Source: Acidimicrobiia bacterium (GTDB lineage Bacteria > Actinomycetota > Acidimicrobiia > Acidimicrobiales > UBA8592). Taken from it: a stretch of 43,132 bases of DNA. The notes under the pieces were generated by a model, which worked only from the letters and a program-made list of their open reading frames with translations, searched no databases and was not told where the DNA came from. This document shows, piece after piece, positions 17,895 through 26,992 of the stretch; the stretch's first letter is position 1, and each line of letters opens with the position of its first letter. The stretch is taken from contig JAUIIS010000008.1 in NCBI GenBank assembly GCA_030431575.1, forward strand, positions 1 through 43,132, in the 5' to 3' direction. The translations under genes and the position numbers were made by a program.

Positions 17895-18881
17895 TCAGTC
17901 CCAGAAACGGAGTTTGGCCCACAGGCGCCGCAGTGGTCCCGCTGCCTCGCGCAGCTTGGCGCGGCCCGATGCCGAAAGTGGCCCTTGAAGCTGGCCGAGT
18001 TTGGCAGAAAGCGACGGGGAGAACGCGTCGAGCCGCTCGCGTTCGGCTTCGGACAAGGTAAGCGCCGCCGCGGCCACATTCTCACGGAGGTGGCTAAGCG
18101 ATGAGGTGCCCGGGATGGGCAACATAACGGGGGAGCGACCCAACAGCCACGCCAGGGCCGCTTGTGCTGCAGTTGCATCGTGGGCGGCGCCAACCTCGGT
18201 AAGGGCCGGTGTGCCTTTGGCATACCCGAAGCCTTTGAGCGGGAAGTAGGGGAGGAACGCCAACCTGTCGCCTTCGCATGCTCGCAGGACATCTTCGTTG
18301 TGGCGATCGTGAAGGTTGTACGGGTTTTGCACCGACACAATGTCCACAATCTCCTGGGCCTCTCGCAGCTGTGCCAAGTCGACGTTCGACAAGCCCACAA
18401 AGCGGACTTTGCCTTCGGTTTGGAGGTCGGCCAGCGCGCCCACCGATTCGGCAAAGGGGACATCGGGGTCGGGTCTGTGGAGCTGGTAGAGCGGCAACGC
18501 ATCTACGCCTAGGCGACCAATGCTCGCTTCGGCTGCTGCTTTGAGGTGTTCTGGCCGCCCATTTGGCTCCCAAGAGCCATCGGGTAAGCGAACCAGACCG
18601 CCCTTGGTTGCGAGGACGAGGTCGTCTGTGTAGGGGAACAGCGCCTCTGCGATGAGGTCCTCGTTGACGAACGGCCCGTAGGCGTCGGCGGTGTCGATGA
18701 AGTTGACACCCATATCGACGACCGTACGGAGCACGTCGATAGCGCCGTCGCGATCGGTCGGCGGACCCACCACGCCAGGTCCACAGAGTTGCATGGCCCC
18801 GTAGCCCAACCGCCGCACATTGGCCTCGCCGCCTATCAGGATTGTTCCTGCCGTGGCGTCAGTTAGCTGCGGTTGGTCCAT
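17895..18881 (-). CDS. Aldo/keto reductase
   Basis: RRLGYGAMQLCGPGV, GVNFIDTADAYGPFVNEDLIAEAL, LYQLHRPDP, VRFVGLSN, LLGRSPVMLPIPGTSSLSHLREN. Confidence 0.93.
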   Translation of the reverse strand: MDQPQLTDATAGTILIGGEANVRRLGYGAMQLCGPGVVGPPTDRDGAIDVLRTVVDMGVNFIDTADAYGPFVNEDLIAEALFPYTDDLVLATKGGLVRLPDGSWEPNGRPEHLKAAAEASIGRLGVDALPLYQLHRPDPDVPFAESVGALADLQTEGKVRFVGLSNVDLAQLREAQEIVDIVSVQNPYNLHDRHNEDVLRACEGDRLAFLPYFPLKGFGYAKGTPALTEVGAAHDATAAQAALAWLLGRSPVMLPIPGTSSLSHLRENVAAAALTLSEAERERLDAFSPSLSAKLGQLQGPLSASGRAKLREAAGPLRRLWAKLRFWD

Positions 18882-19089
18882 CCAACGGTTGTATCAGCCC
18901 AACGCTCAGATCCGGCGACTATCGCGATGTCGCTTTGAGCGGTGGTCCCTGGGCGTCTTGCCCAGATCGGCTGCGCCGCTGTCCAACCGGGAACCGGTTT
19001 TCAGAAATGGTATGGTGTCGTACAATCTGGATACACGCCACCGCATGTGTGTGGTGTTACGACCCCCGCACCTCAAGAGGCAGGTAGCT

Positions 19090-20337
19090 ATGAGCGCCCT
19101 CACCGCAGAAGAAGTCGAAGCCGAAGCTGGCGCATGGATTGACGCCAACTGGGATCCAGAACTCACCGTTGGTGAGTGGTGGCAAATGCTGGCCGACGAA
19201 CGCTACGCGCACCCTATGCTCCCCGAAGAAGCTGGCGGCCGCGGCTGGTCTCGAGATCTTGCCCAAGCCGTTCTCCGGGCCTTGGCCTCGCGCGATGCGT
19301 TGGGCCCTCCAACGGGTCTGGGCATGATGCTTGCTGCTCCGACCATTGCCGCGCACGGTACGCCAGAACAGATCGAGCGCTACGTCAAGCCGATCATCAA
19401 TGGCCAACAGGCTTGGTGTCAGCTGTTCTCAGAGCCAGGCGCCGGGTCCGACCTGGCCGGCCTCCAAGCACGAGCCGAACAAGATGGCGAAGAGTGGATC
19501 GTCAATGGCCAAAAGGTGTGGACCTCTGGCGGTCAGGTAGCCGACATGGGCATGCTCATTGCTCGCACCGACCCCGACCTGCCCAAGCATCAAGGCATCA
19601 CCTACTTCGCCTGCGAGATGCACCAACCCGGTGTTGACGTTCGTCCACTCACTGAGATGACCGGTCGAGCCATGTTCAACGAGGTGTTCCTCACCGACGC
19701 TCGCGTGCGTGACGATGCCATGATCGGCGGCAAGCAGAATGGCTGGCGCGTCGCCAACACCACGCTCATGTTCGAACGCTCCCATTTGGGCTCGGGAACC
19801 GTGCCGGTGGCCACCGCTGGAGCTGGCACTGTGCAGGGCCACCTGCATCGCCGCGCTGGCGACTTCACTACTCGCAAAGGCGGCGACCAGGGCGTTCCAC
19901 CGATTGGTCCCGTGCTATTCGACCGGCTGGTCGAGCTGGCCAAGAAGCTTGGCCGCACCGACGACCCGGTGCTGCGCGACGACCTCATGAAGCTCTACTC
20001 GCTAGTCACGGTCAACCGCCTCAACATGTTGCGAGCCAAGACCGGCCAAGGCCGCACCGGCGGCGAAGGCAACATTGGCAAGCTGATGGTCAGTGAGCTG
20101 TTCCGTCAGTTCCGTGAAATCGGCGGAAGCGTTATTGGCGCCGACGCCATGCTGGCTGGACGCGATTCGACCACCGCACCGTGGGTTGCTGAGATAACGC
20201 TGTTCTCGCCTGGCCCCGCCATTTATGGCGGCACCGACCAGGTGCAGCGCAACATCATTGGCGAGCGTGTGCTTGGGCTCCCCAAAGAGCCTGGTCCCGG
20301 CAAGGAAACCCCCTTCAAGGACCTTCCAAAGAACTGA
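19090..20337 (+). CDS. Acyl-CoA dehydrogenase
   Basis: WCQLFSEPGAGSDLAGLQARAEQDGEEWIVNGQKVWTSG; AIYGGTDQVQRNIIGERVLGLPKEP. Start at 19090 (MSALTAEEVEAEAG) rather than 18820, which overlaps the AKR gene. Confidence 0.92.
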   Translation: MSALTAEEVEAEAGAWIDANWDPELTVGEWWQMLADERYAHPMLPEEAGGRGWSRDLAQAVLRALASRDALGPPTGLGMMLAAPTIAAHGTPEQIERYVKPIINGQQAWCQLFSEPGAGSDLAGLQARAEQDGEEWIVNGQKVWTSGGQVADMGMLIARTDPDLPKHQGITYFACEMHQPGVDVRPLTEMTGRAMFNEVFLTDARVRDDAMIGGKQNGWRVANTTLMFERSHLGSGTVPVATAGAGTVQGHLHRRAGDFTTRKGGDQGVPPIGPVLFDRLVELAKKLGRTDDPVLRDDLMKLYSLVTVNRLNMLRAKTGQGRTGGEGNIGKLMVSELFRQFREIGGSVIGADAMLAGRDSTTAPWVAEITLFSPGPAIYGGTDQVQRNIIGERVLGLPKEPGPGKETPFKDLPKN

Positions 20338-20345
20338 GGCCAGCT

Positions 20346-20858
20346 ATGGCATGGGCAATGCGTCGACCCGCCGCGCGTGCGGTGTTGCTAGACAAAGAGG
20401 GCCGGATCTTTCTCATTCAGGGCTGTGACCCTATGCGCCCCGAAAAGGGTGATTGGTGGGAGATACCCGGTGGCGGCATAGACGCTGGCGAGCTCAGCCA
20501 AGACACCGCAAAGCGCGAGCTGTACGAGGAGTGCGGCTTCGAAGATGTGGTGGTGGGGCCCTGCATCTGGACCCAGTACGTCGAGTTCGACTTTGCCATG
20601 TACCACTTCAAGTCTGACGAGCGCATCCACGTGGCGTACACCGAAAAGGGTGGCGAGTGGGACCCTCAGGGCCTCGAGGCACTTGAGGCAGCGGCTTTCG
20701 AAGACGCCCGTTGGTGGACCCTCGATGAACTCCTCGCCTCAGGCGTGGCCACGCTACCGGCGCGGCTCAAAGAGTTCCTTCCCGACATCGTTGCCGGCAA
20801 GATCCCCGATGCGCCCATCGACATCTCGCCGCCGTTGGCTCCCTCAGCTGTTGACTGA
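20346..20858 (+). CDS. NUDIX hydrolase
   Basis: Nudix box GGGIDAGELSQDTAKRELYEECGFE. Confidence 0.92.
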   Translation: MAWAMRRPAARAVLLDKEGRIFLIQGCDPMRPEKGDWWEIPGGGIDAGELSQDTAKRELYEECGFEDVVVGPCIWTQYVEFDFAMYHFKSDERIHVAYTEKGGEWDPQGLEALEAAAFEDARWWTLDELLASGVATLPARLKEFLPDIVAGKIPDAPIDISPPLAPSAVD

Positions 20859-20934
20859 CGGGCCTATCGGGGGCCGGCGCAGTGAAGCGTTGATGGGGTC
20901 ACGTTGCCAGCCAGTGCTGTCCATAGGCGCCGCG

Positions 20935-21522
20935 TTAGCGGCGGGCGCCGCGTAGACCAGCCCAGGTGAGATCTGCGAGGAGCTGGCCCACACGGTCTGG
21001 ATCTAGGTTGGATGTGCCGCTGAGCCAGTGGCGGCAGGCGCCTTCGGCCATGCCGACCACACTGTGAGCCAACATGCGCCGGTCGTCGTCGCTGAGTTCG
21101 TCGATGGCAATGAGCGACGCGATGCGTTCGACCAACACCATTTCGGTGCGATGGACCTTCTCGGAGAACTCGGGGTCCGAGCGATTGGCGTCGCTGAACA
21201 TGGTGCGAAACATGGCGGGGTTGTCGTGGAAGAACTGCACAAACGCGCTGAACCCTTGCGTTACCTGGTTGCGCGGTCCGCTGGCGTTGGCTGTTGCCTT
21301 GTCAACGGCGGCCTGAAGGCGTAGACCGCACTCGTCGAGGACCTCGAGAAACAGTTCTCGTTTTGAGGAGAAGTGCTGATACACGACGGGCTTGGTGATA
21401 CCCGCGGCGCGGGCAATACCTGACATTGAGGCTTCGGCATACCCGCCAACGCCAAACTCGACCAGCGCGACGTCGAGCAGCTGTTGCCGGCGCTCGGGGC
21501 CAGAGAGCCGAGCGCTGCTCAA
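20935..21522 (-). CDS. TetR family transcriptional regulator
   Basis: HTH RRQQLLDVALVEFGVGGYAEASMSGIARAAGITKPVVYQHFSSKRELFLEVLDE. Probable TTG start at 21522 overlapping the upstream TGA (TTGA); ORF-track start at 21618 is too far upstream. Confidence 0.87.
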   Translation of the reverse strand: MSSARLSGPERRQQLLDVALVEFGVGGYAEASMSGIARAAGITKPVVYQHFSSKRELFLEVLDECGLRLQAAVDKATANASGPRNQVTQGFSAFVQFFHDNPAMFRTMFSDANRSDPEFSEKVHRTEMVLVERIASLIAIDELSDDDRRMLAHSVVGMAEGACRHWLSGTSNLDPDRVGQLLADLTWAGLRGARR

Positions 21523-21782
21523 AGCCGTCCCATTTCGTGGTCTTCTCGATGCGCCGAACGCACGGCGTATCCAAACACGATGGCTGGGGCTAGGACCAAT
21601 GAGCCAATCACCATGCAAGCCACGATAACGCCGGTGAGTTCACCCGAGAATTCGGTGGCGAACCCAATGAAAAACAAGATCATGGCGGCAAGAAAGAGGG
21701 TGTAGCCAACGCGCTTTCCCAGCCTGACCACCTTGGCAATGCGAACGCGGCGTTCTAGAACGGGGTCAGACATAGGGTCCAT
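21519..21782 (-). CDS. Small two-TM membrane protein
   Basis: MDPMSDPVLERRVRIAKVVRLGKRVGYTLFLAAMILFFIGFATEFSGELTGVIVACMVIGSLVLAPAIVFGYAVRS; directly upstream of and overlapping tetR. Confidence 0.65.
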   Translation of the reverse strand: MDPMSDPVLERRVRIAKVVRLGKRVGYTLFLAAMILFFIGFATEFSGELTGVIVACMVIGSLVLAPAIVFGYAVRSAHREDHEMGRL

Positions 21783-21861
21783 CTTCGTGCATTGCAGCTA
21801 GCAATACCAACACAGGTGCTGCCAGGCCTACGCTGCGAAAGCATGAAGCGGCAGCCACCTG

Positions 21862-22425
21862 CTATATCTGTGTGTTTCCCATTGGGCCAATGAGCTGCGC
21901 GTCCAAGGCGTGCACGTAGCAGATGACCTCGCGGTGCGGCCCAGCGAGCCAAGTTTCTTCGGTCGGGCGGATAGTGCCTATGTACAACTCTGACTCCTCG
22001 AACGCCCGCCCAACGAACGCTTCGAAGCCGTCGTGGCAGTTGATCTTGGCCCAAAGCTCCATCTCGTTGTTCCCCGGGTACGGCGTCGAGCCGTCAGCAG
22101 GATGAAAATAGGTGGCGTAGACCTCGCCGTCGTGGGGGCGCAGGCAGTCGACTTCAGTGGTCAGTTCGCTGGTCTCGTCGAGCTGCTCGGAGTACAGCTC
22201 GTAGGTGTTAAAGCAGGTGCCCACATCGAGGTCGTATTGGTTGACCGTGCGGCCCTCGGGAACGGGCGTGGGCGTTGGTGCTGCATCGGGCCCAACGGGT
22301 GCTTCAGAGACCGTTGGTGCCAAGATGCCGGGTTGGTCCCCCGACGCCCCTCCTCCGTCACCAGAACAGGCGCTTACAAGCGCGGCACCAACAAGCACTG
22401 CAATCCAGATCCTGGATCTCCACAT
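21862..22425 (-). CDS. Lipoprotein with Septum_form-like domain
   Basis: MWRSRIWIAVLVGAALVSACSGDGG lipobox; DVGTCFNTY...VDCLRPHDGEVYATYFHP...YPGNNEMELWAKINCHDGFEAFVGRAFEESELYIGTIRPTEETWLAGPHREVICYVHA. Start at 22425. Confidence 0.75.
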   Translation of the reverse strand: MWRSRIWIAVLVGAALVSACSGDGGGASGDQPGILAPTVSEAPVGPDAAPTPTPVPEGRTVNQYDLDVGTCFNTYELYSEQLDETSELTTEVDCLRPHDGEVYATYFHPADGSTPYPGNNEMELWAKINCHDGFEAFVGRAFEESELYIGTIRPTEETWLAGPHREVICYVHALDAQLIGPMGNTQI

Positions 22426-22472
22426 AGCGCAGACACTACTGGCGCGCCGACAAAAAGTGACTTCATGACCTC

Positions 22473-22585
22473 GGACCAGCGTCACCTGAACAGACCAGCG
22501 TCACCTGAACAGACCAGCGTCACCTGAACAGACCAGCGTCACCGCTGAACAGACCGGCGTCACCGCTGAACAGACCAGCCTCGCC
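22473..22585. repeat. Short tandem repeat, 19-bp then 21-bp units
   Basis: Unit agaccagcgtcacctgaac about 3x (22473-22529), then agacc[a/g]gcgtcaccgctgaac 2x (22530-22571), then partial agaccagcctcgcc. Confidence 0.92.
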
Positions 22586-22649
22586 CCGATGGCGACCGGG
22601 GGCGCGGAGAAGGTTCGTTCGAACAGCGCAAACGCTTTCTGAAACTCCA

Positions 22650-23942
22650 CTAGTAGCTGGGTAGCGCCTGGTCGATGTGCATGAAGCAGACGAACAACAC
22701 AATGGCAAAGGGAACGATGCCCAGAGCATAGGAGGGCAGCTTGCGCCACCGCCGTGCCGCAAAGCCTGCGGTCAGGGCAATGGCCGCAGCAGCTAGACCC
22801 CACAGGATCGCCGGCCCAATCGCCGACCGGTCGCCGTTGAGACCTTCGCCGAAGTCGTCGGTAGCGGCAAACCCTTGTAGAGCCATCGGACCGGCGGAGT
22901 CGTCCCCAACCGGGGCACCAAGCGCTTCCTCGTCGGGGTCTTGCTCGGCCTCTCGGTCTTGTGCAGGCAGATCTTCTGGTGGGTTCTCAGTTGGCTCGCT
23001 GTCGGCGGTTGCCAGTTCGTCGATCGCCTCCTCGTCAGGCTCATCGGTTGGAAGGTCGGCATCGCCGGGGAGCGCTGCGGCGTCTTCATTCTCGGCGCCG
23101 CCAACAGTCTCCGAAGCCAGACGCGGTTCGGCAATTTCGAGCAGATCGGGCGGTGGAATGAACGGAGCTGGCTCTCCAACGAGTTCGGCAACCACAATGA
23201 TGCGTTGGCGAGCCGAGAACTTTGGGTGACAGGCCGTCAACGTGATGCGGTTTGGAGCCACCTCGAAATCCTGATCCAAGACGTCGACGCGGTCGGGGCT
23301 GACGATGAAGTGACCCTTGCCAGTCTCTTGTTCGATTACTCGGTACGTGAAATCGCCCTGCAGGGTCTGCACATAGATCTCATCGCCGGGTGCCAGCTCG
23401 TCGATGCGGTTGAATGGTGCACCCCATGTGGTGCGATGCCCAGCTATGCCCACATTGCCCGGCATCCCGGGCAACGGTGTACCGGGGTAGTGGCCAGGAC
23501 CTTGTTTGAGTTCTTCAGTGCCCACGCCAGCAACGATGGTTTGATCCAGGCCGATCTTGGGGATCTGCATCTTGGCCACGGCTTCGCCGTTGGGCCTCCA
23601 CAACAGTTCGGCCCAAACCGCGAGTTCGGCCCTGGCCTTCTCGAGCTCGGCTGCCTCGGCAGCTTCGCGAGCTTCGCGGTCCGCCGCCGACTCCTGAGCC
23701 GGGGTGGGTTCAACCGGCTCGTCCAGGTCGGGGTTGGCCAGCTCGGCAGCCGCGTTGAGGGCCTCGACATCCAAGTCCTGTGCTTCTTCGACCAGTTCTT
23801 CGAAGTCGTTCTCGAGGTCGTTCTGGGCTTGAGCAGTAAGGATCCCGGTGCCCCAGAGTTGATACGCCACAAACAGCAGCGTCAGCAATCCCAAAGAGAT
23901 GCAGAATCGCCCGATGGCGCCGAGCACGCGAGATAACAACAT
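22650..23942 (-). CDS. Class E-like sortase with C-terminal TM
   Basis: N-terminal TM; GIAGHRTTWGAPFNRIDELAPGDEIYVQT, ITLTACHPKFSARQRIIVVAEL (catalytic Cys/Arg), C-terminal hydrophobic tail. Start at 23942. Confidence 0.88.
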   Translation of the reverse strand: MLLSRVLGAIGRFCISLGLLTLLFVAYQLWGTGILTAQAQNDLENDFEELVEEAQDLDVEALNAAAELANPDLDEPVEPTPAQESAADREAREAAEAAELEKARAELAVWAELLWRPNGEAVAKMQIPKIGLDQTIVAGVGTEELKQGPGHYPGTPLPGMPGNVGIAGHRTTWGAPFNRIDELAPGDEIYVQTLQGDFTYRVIEQETGKGHFIVSPDRVDVLDQDFEVAPNRITLTACHPKFSARQRIIVVAELVGEPAPFIPPPDLLEIAEPRLASETVGGAENEDAAALPGDADLPTDEPDEEAIDELATADSEPTENPPEDLPAQDREAEQDPDEEALGAPVGDDSAGPMALQGFAATDDFGEGLNGDRSAIGPAILWGLAAAAIALTAGFAARRWRKLPSYALGIVPFAIVLFVCFMHIDQALPSY

Positions 23943-24106
23943 AGGTACCGACAGTATCGGCCCGCAGTCGCCTACTTGGAGCACTTGGGCACATCTCCCG
24001 TTGGCTCCAACAAGGCCAGTGCGCGCGGCGACGTTGACCGCGCACAACTCACAGCAGCTCCATTCGCGCCGAGGCCGCTCGTTCGGCGGTAGCCTTTTGC
24101 TAGCTC

Positions 24107-24823
24107 ATGAACCCTGCCAACCACCCTGCCATTCAGCTTGTCGATGCAGTGTCGCTACTTGGCCGGTTCCCGGCGTTGGCAGGTCTGTCACTGACTGTGC
24201 AACCCGGCGAAGTGGTGCTGATCCAAGGCCCGAACGGTGCAGGCAAAACAACTGCACTCCGCCTCTGCGCTGGCCTACTTCGGCTCGAATCTGGACATGG
24301 ATTAGTGCTTGGCCACAACCTGGCCAATGACCGCCGGTCGGTGCGTCGCCGCGTGGGGCTGCTCGGCCATGCCACTGGCTTGTACGAAGACCTCACCGTT
24401 GCCGAAAACGTCGAGTTCTGGGCCAAGGCCTCCCACGCAGATGTGAAGACGGTTCCCTCAGCGCTCAGCCACCTGGGGTTGCCGGCTCGGCTCCATGACC
24501 TTCAGGTGCGCCGCCTATCTGCGGGCCAACGCCGACGAACGGCGTTGGCCACGTTGTTGGTGCGTCGCCCAGAGCTGTGGCTGCTCGACGAGCCACACGC
24601 AGCCCTAGACCAGGAGGGTCGCGACATCGTCGACCAACTTGTGGCCGACGCCGCCGACGCCGGGGCAACTGTGCTGTTGGCCAGCCACGAACTCGAACGC
24701 GTCGCAGGCATTAGCCGCCGCGTGGTCACCATTGCTGGCGGCCGACTGGTGGGCGACACTGGTGCGGACACAGCCAAGCCCACTGGGCAACGTGACCAAG
24801 ACCAGGCCCGCAATGCTCGCTGA
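24107..24823 (+). CDS. ccmA: Haem exporter ATP-binding protein CcmA
   Basis: Walker A QGPNGAGKTTALR, LSAGQRRRTALATLLVRRPELWLLDEPHAALD; first gene of the ccm operon. Confidence 0.9.
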   Translation: MNPANHPAIQLVDAVSLLGRFPALAGLSLTVQPGEVVLIQGPNGAGKTTALRLCAGLLRLESGHGLVLGHNLANDRRSVRRRVGLLGHATGLYEDLTVAENVEFWAKASHADVKTVPSALSHLGLPARLHDLQVRRLSAGQRRRTALATLLVRRPELWLLDEPHAALDQEGRDIVDQLVADAADAGATVLLASHELERVAGISRRVVTIAGGRLVGDTGADTAKPTGQRDQDQARNAR

Positions 24824-25481
24824 CGCATGGCTGGTCGCCGCCAAAGACCTCAAGGTCGAGTGGCGCGCTCGCATCATTATCAATCAAGTGGCGCCATTCA
24901 CGTTGCTCATCGTCGTGCTGTTTGGGTTGGCGCTCGACGCAGACCCTGAAACTCTGCGCAATACTGCCCCGGGCTTGTTCTGGGTGGCAGTCCTGCTCAT
25001 CACGCTGCTCGCAGTGCAGCGTGGCGCGGCCATCGAAACCTCCGATGGGGCCCAAGAACGTATCCTGCTCAGCGACCTCGATCCGGCCGCAGTGTTCCTC
25101 GGCAAAGCGCTGGCCTTGCTGGTGCAACTCTTGGCGCTCGAGGTCTTGCTTGGGGTGGCTATCGTCGTGCTCTTCGATGTGTCGGTTGGCGACCCGCTAC
25201 TCATGGTGGTTTCGGCGCTAGCCGCGTCCGTTGGCATCGCCGCCGCGGGTACCATCTATGGAGTCCTGGCCGTCGGTCTCGGCGTCCGAGAGACGCTTCT
25301 GCCAATCCTTTTATTACCGGTGCTTGCGCCGGTGCTCATCAGCGCTACCCGAACCTTTGGCGATGCCTTCGACCGAGTAGATGCAGATGGCTGGGCTTGG
25401 CTTGGCATGCTCGCCATGTTTGGAGTCATCTACATGGTGAGCGGATTGCTTGCCTACGGTGTTCTATTGGAGGAAACGTGA
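24813..25481 (+). CDS. ccmB: Haem exporter permease CcmB
   Basis: MLADAWLVAAKDLKVEWRARIIINQVAPFTLLIVVLFGLAL...GLFWVAVLLITLLAVQR. ATG at 24813, not the out-of-context ORF-track start at 24639. Confidence 0.87.
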   Translation: MLADAWLVAAKDLKVEWRARIIINQVAPFTLLIVVLFGLALDADPETLRNTAPGLFWVAVLLITLLAVQRGAAIETSDGAQERILLSDLDPAAVFLGKALALLVQLLALEVLLGVAIVVLFDVSVGDPLLMVVSALAASVGIAAAGTIYGVLAVGLGVRETLLPILLLPVLAPVLISATRTFGDAFDRVDADGWAWLGMLAMFGVIYMVSGLLAYGVLLEET

Positions 25482-26305
25482 GTTCAGTCGGCGCAGCATC
25501 GCCACAGACAGCGCAAGCGGCTGACTACAGCGTCTCTTCGCGCGGCACCCGCCTGCTGGGGGTGTTCATCTTGGTGAGCGTTCCCGTGCTGTTGTTGTTC
25601 GCCTTTGTGTTCACCGAGGCCGACGACACGATGGAAGATGCCGTTCGGTTGCTGTACATCCATGTTCCTGTGGCGGTTCTCACCTATGTGGCGTTTAGCC
25701 TCACCGCTGTTGGCAGTGTTGCCTACCTCTGGAAGCGTTCCCGTTGGTGGGACACCGTGGCTCATGCTGCGGCCGAGGTTGGAGTGGTGTTTTGCGGACT
25801 CACCTTGGTTACCGGAAGCATCTGGGGCCGCCCAACATGGAATACTTGGTGGGAATGGGGCGACGTTCGCCTCGTCACCACGCTGGTGCTTTTCCTCGTC
25901 TTTGTGGGTTATCTGGCGTTCCGGAGCGTTCCGGCCGAACCCGAAACCCGGGCCAAGCGTGCCGCAGTCATCGGCATCATTGGTGCCATCAACATTCCCA
26001 TCGTCAACCGCTCCGTCGAATGGTGGGAGAACAACACGCTGCACCAGCAGTCCTCGTTGACCGATGGCCAGCTCGAAGATCTCACCTTGTTTACGTGGTT
26101 CTTGGGCACAGTGGTTCTGGGCGCCATCTTCGTGTGGCTGCTCATCACTCGCTTTCGCTTGGCATGGCTGGAAGAAGAGATCGACCGTCATGGCCTGGTC
26201 ACCGCGCTAGAAGAGCGCCGCGCAGAATCTCATGTGGGGGTGGAAGCAGCCGTAGGGGGATCAGTAGTCGGTGGCTTCCAAGACAACCCAGGAGGTCCCC
26301 AATAA
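25478..26305 (+). CDS. ccmC: Haem transporter CcmC
   Basis: MRLLYIHVP-like RLLYIHVPVAVLTYVAF; GSIWGRPTWNTWWEWGDVRLVTTLVLFLVFVGYLAFR; VNRSVEWW. GTG start at 25478 overlapping the ccmB stop (GTGA). Confidence 0.9.
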   Translation: MSSVGAASPQTAQAADYSVSSRGTRLLGVFILVSVPVLLLFAFVFTEADDTMEDAVRLLYIHVPVAVLTYVAFSLTAVGSVAYLWKRSRWWDTVAHAAAEVGVVFCGLTLVTGSIWGRPTWNTWWEWGDVRLVTTLVLFLVFVGYLAFRSVPAEPETRAKRAAVIGIIGAINIPIVNRSVEWWENNTLHQQSSLTDGQLEDLTLFTWFLGTVVLGAIFVWLLITRFRLAWLEEEIDRHGLVTALEERRAESHVGVEAAVGGSVVGGFQDNPGGPQ

Positions 26306-26451
26306 TGACGCACCTCGGCTATCTCATCGCAGGGTGGTCGATTGGCCTCGGAACGCTGGCCGTGTATGGCTGGTCTGTTGCTCGGCGCGCCAAGGCCGCT
26401 GCCCGGCACGTCCCTGCCGACCGTCGTCGCTGGATGAGCGCCAATGACTAA
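26305..26451 (+). CDS. ccmD: CcmD-like small membrane protein, 48 aa
   Basis: MTHLGYLIAGWSIGLGTLAVYGWSVARRAKAAARHVPADRRRWMSAND; TAATG overlap with ccmC. The ORF track shows it only as the tail of a spurious 235-aa ORF. Confidence 0.75.
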   Translation: MTHLGYLIAGWSIGLGTLAVYGWSVARRAKAAARHVPADRRRWMSAND

Positions 26452-26986
26452 CACCGCTGGAAGCCCCGATCTCGACCTGACCCCACGGACGGGTAGCACG
26501 GCACGTTCGCGTAGCAAATGGGTGCCGCTGGCGCTGCTGGCCGCGATAGCGGTTGCTGTGGTTGGTCTCATTTGGTTCCTCATCACAAACAGTCAAGCCT
26601 TCCTTGAGGCCGACGTTGCCGTTGCAGAACGCGTCGAGCAAGGCGACAAACGCTTCCAGCTGCTGGGGTCGCCGGTCAGCGACGCAGACCCAGACGACAC
26701 GGTGCTTATCGATGGCGCAGAACACACACCTTTCACCGTGGCGTTCGACGATGTACTGGTCGATGTGGTCAGTCAAGGAACGCCACCCGACCTGTTCGCT
26801 GAAGGCGTTCCCGTGGTTCTCGAAGGACACTGGGTGCAAGGCCCCGCGCCTGCCGGGGTCGAGTGGCCAGAAGGCGCCAACGACGGCTGGTACTTCGATG
26901 CCGACCGGGTCCTGGTCAAACACGACGAGGATTACCGCAACGAGCGCATCGAAGAGGCCGAAGACCGCGGCCGACTAGATACCTAG
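26444..26986 (+). CDS. ccmE: Cytochrome c maturation haem chaperone CcmE
   Basis: Single TM then OB-like domain ending GWYFDADRVLVKHDEDY (haem-binding His and Tyr context). Confidence 0.87.
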   Translation: MTNTAGSPDLDLTPRTGSTARSRSKWVPLALLAAIAVAVVGLIWFLITNSQAFLEADVAVAERVEQGDKRFQLLGSPVSDADPDDTVLIDGAEHTPFTVAFDDVLVDVVSQGTPPDLFAEGVPVVLEGHWVQGPAPAGVEWPEGANDGWYFDADRVLVKHDEDYRNERIEEAEDRGRLDT

Positions 26987-26992
26987 GTCTCC

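Noticed and set aside
22473-22585. CRISPR array
   Set aside because: Units of 19-21 bp are contiguous with no variable spacers; a simple tandem repeat.
22941-23936. 331-aa plus-strand ORF antisense to the sortase
   Set aside because: High-GC shadow ORF. The opposite strand has clear sortase catalytic motifs and this translation has no recognisable domain.
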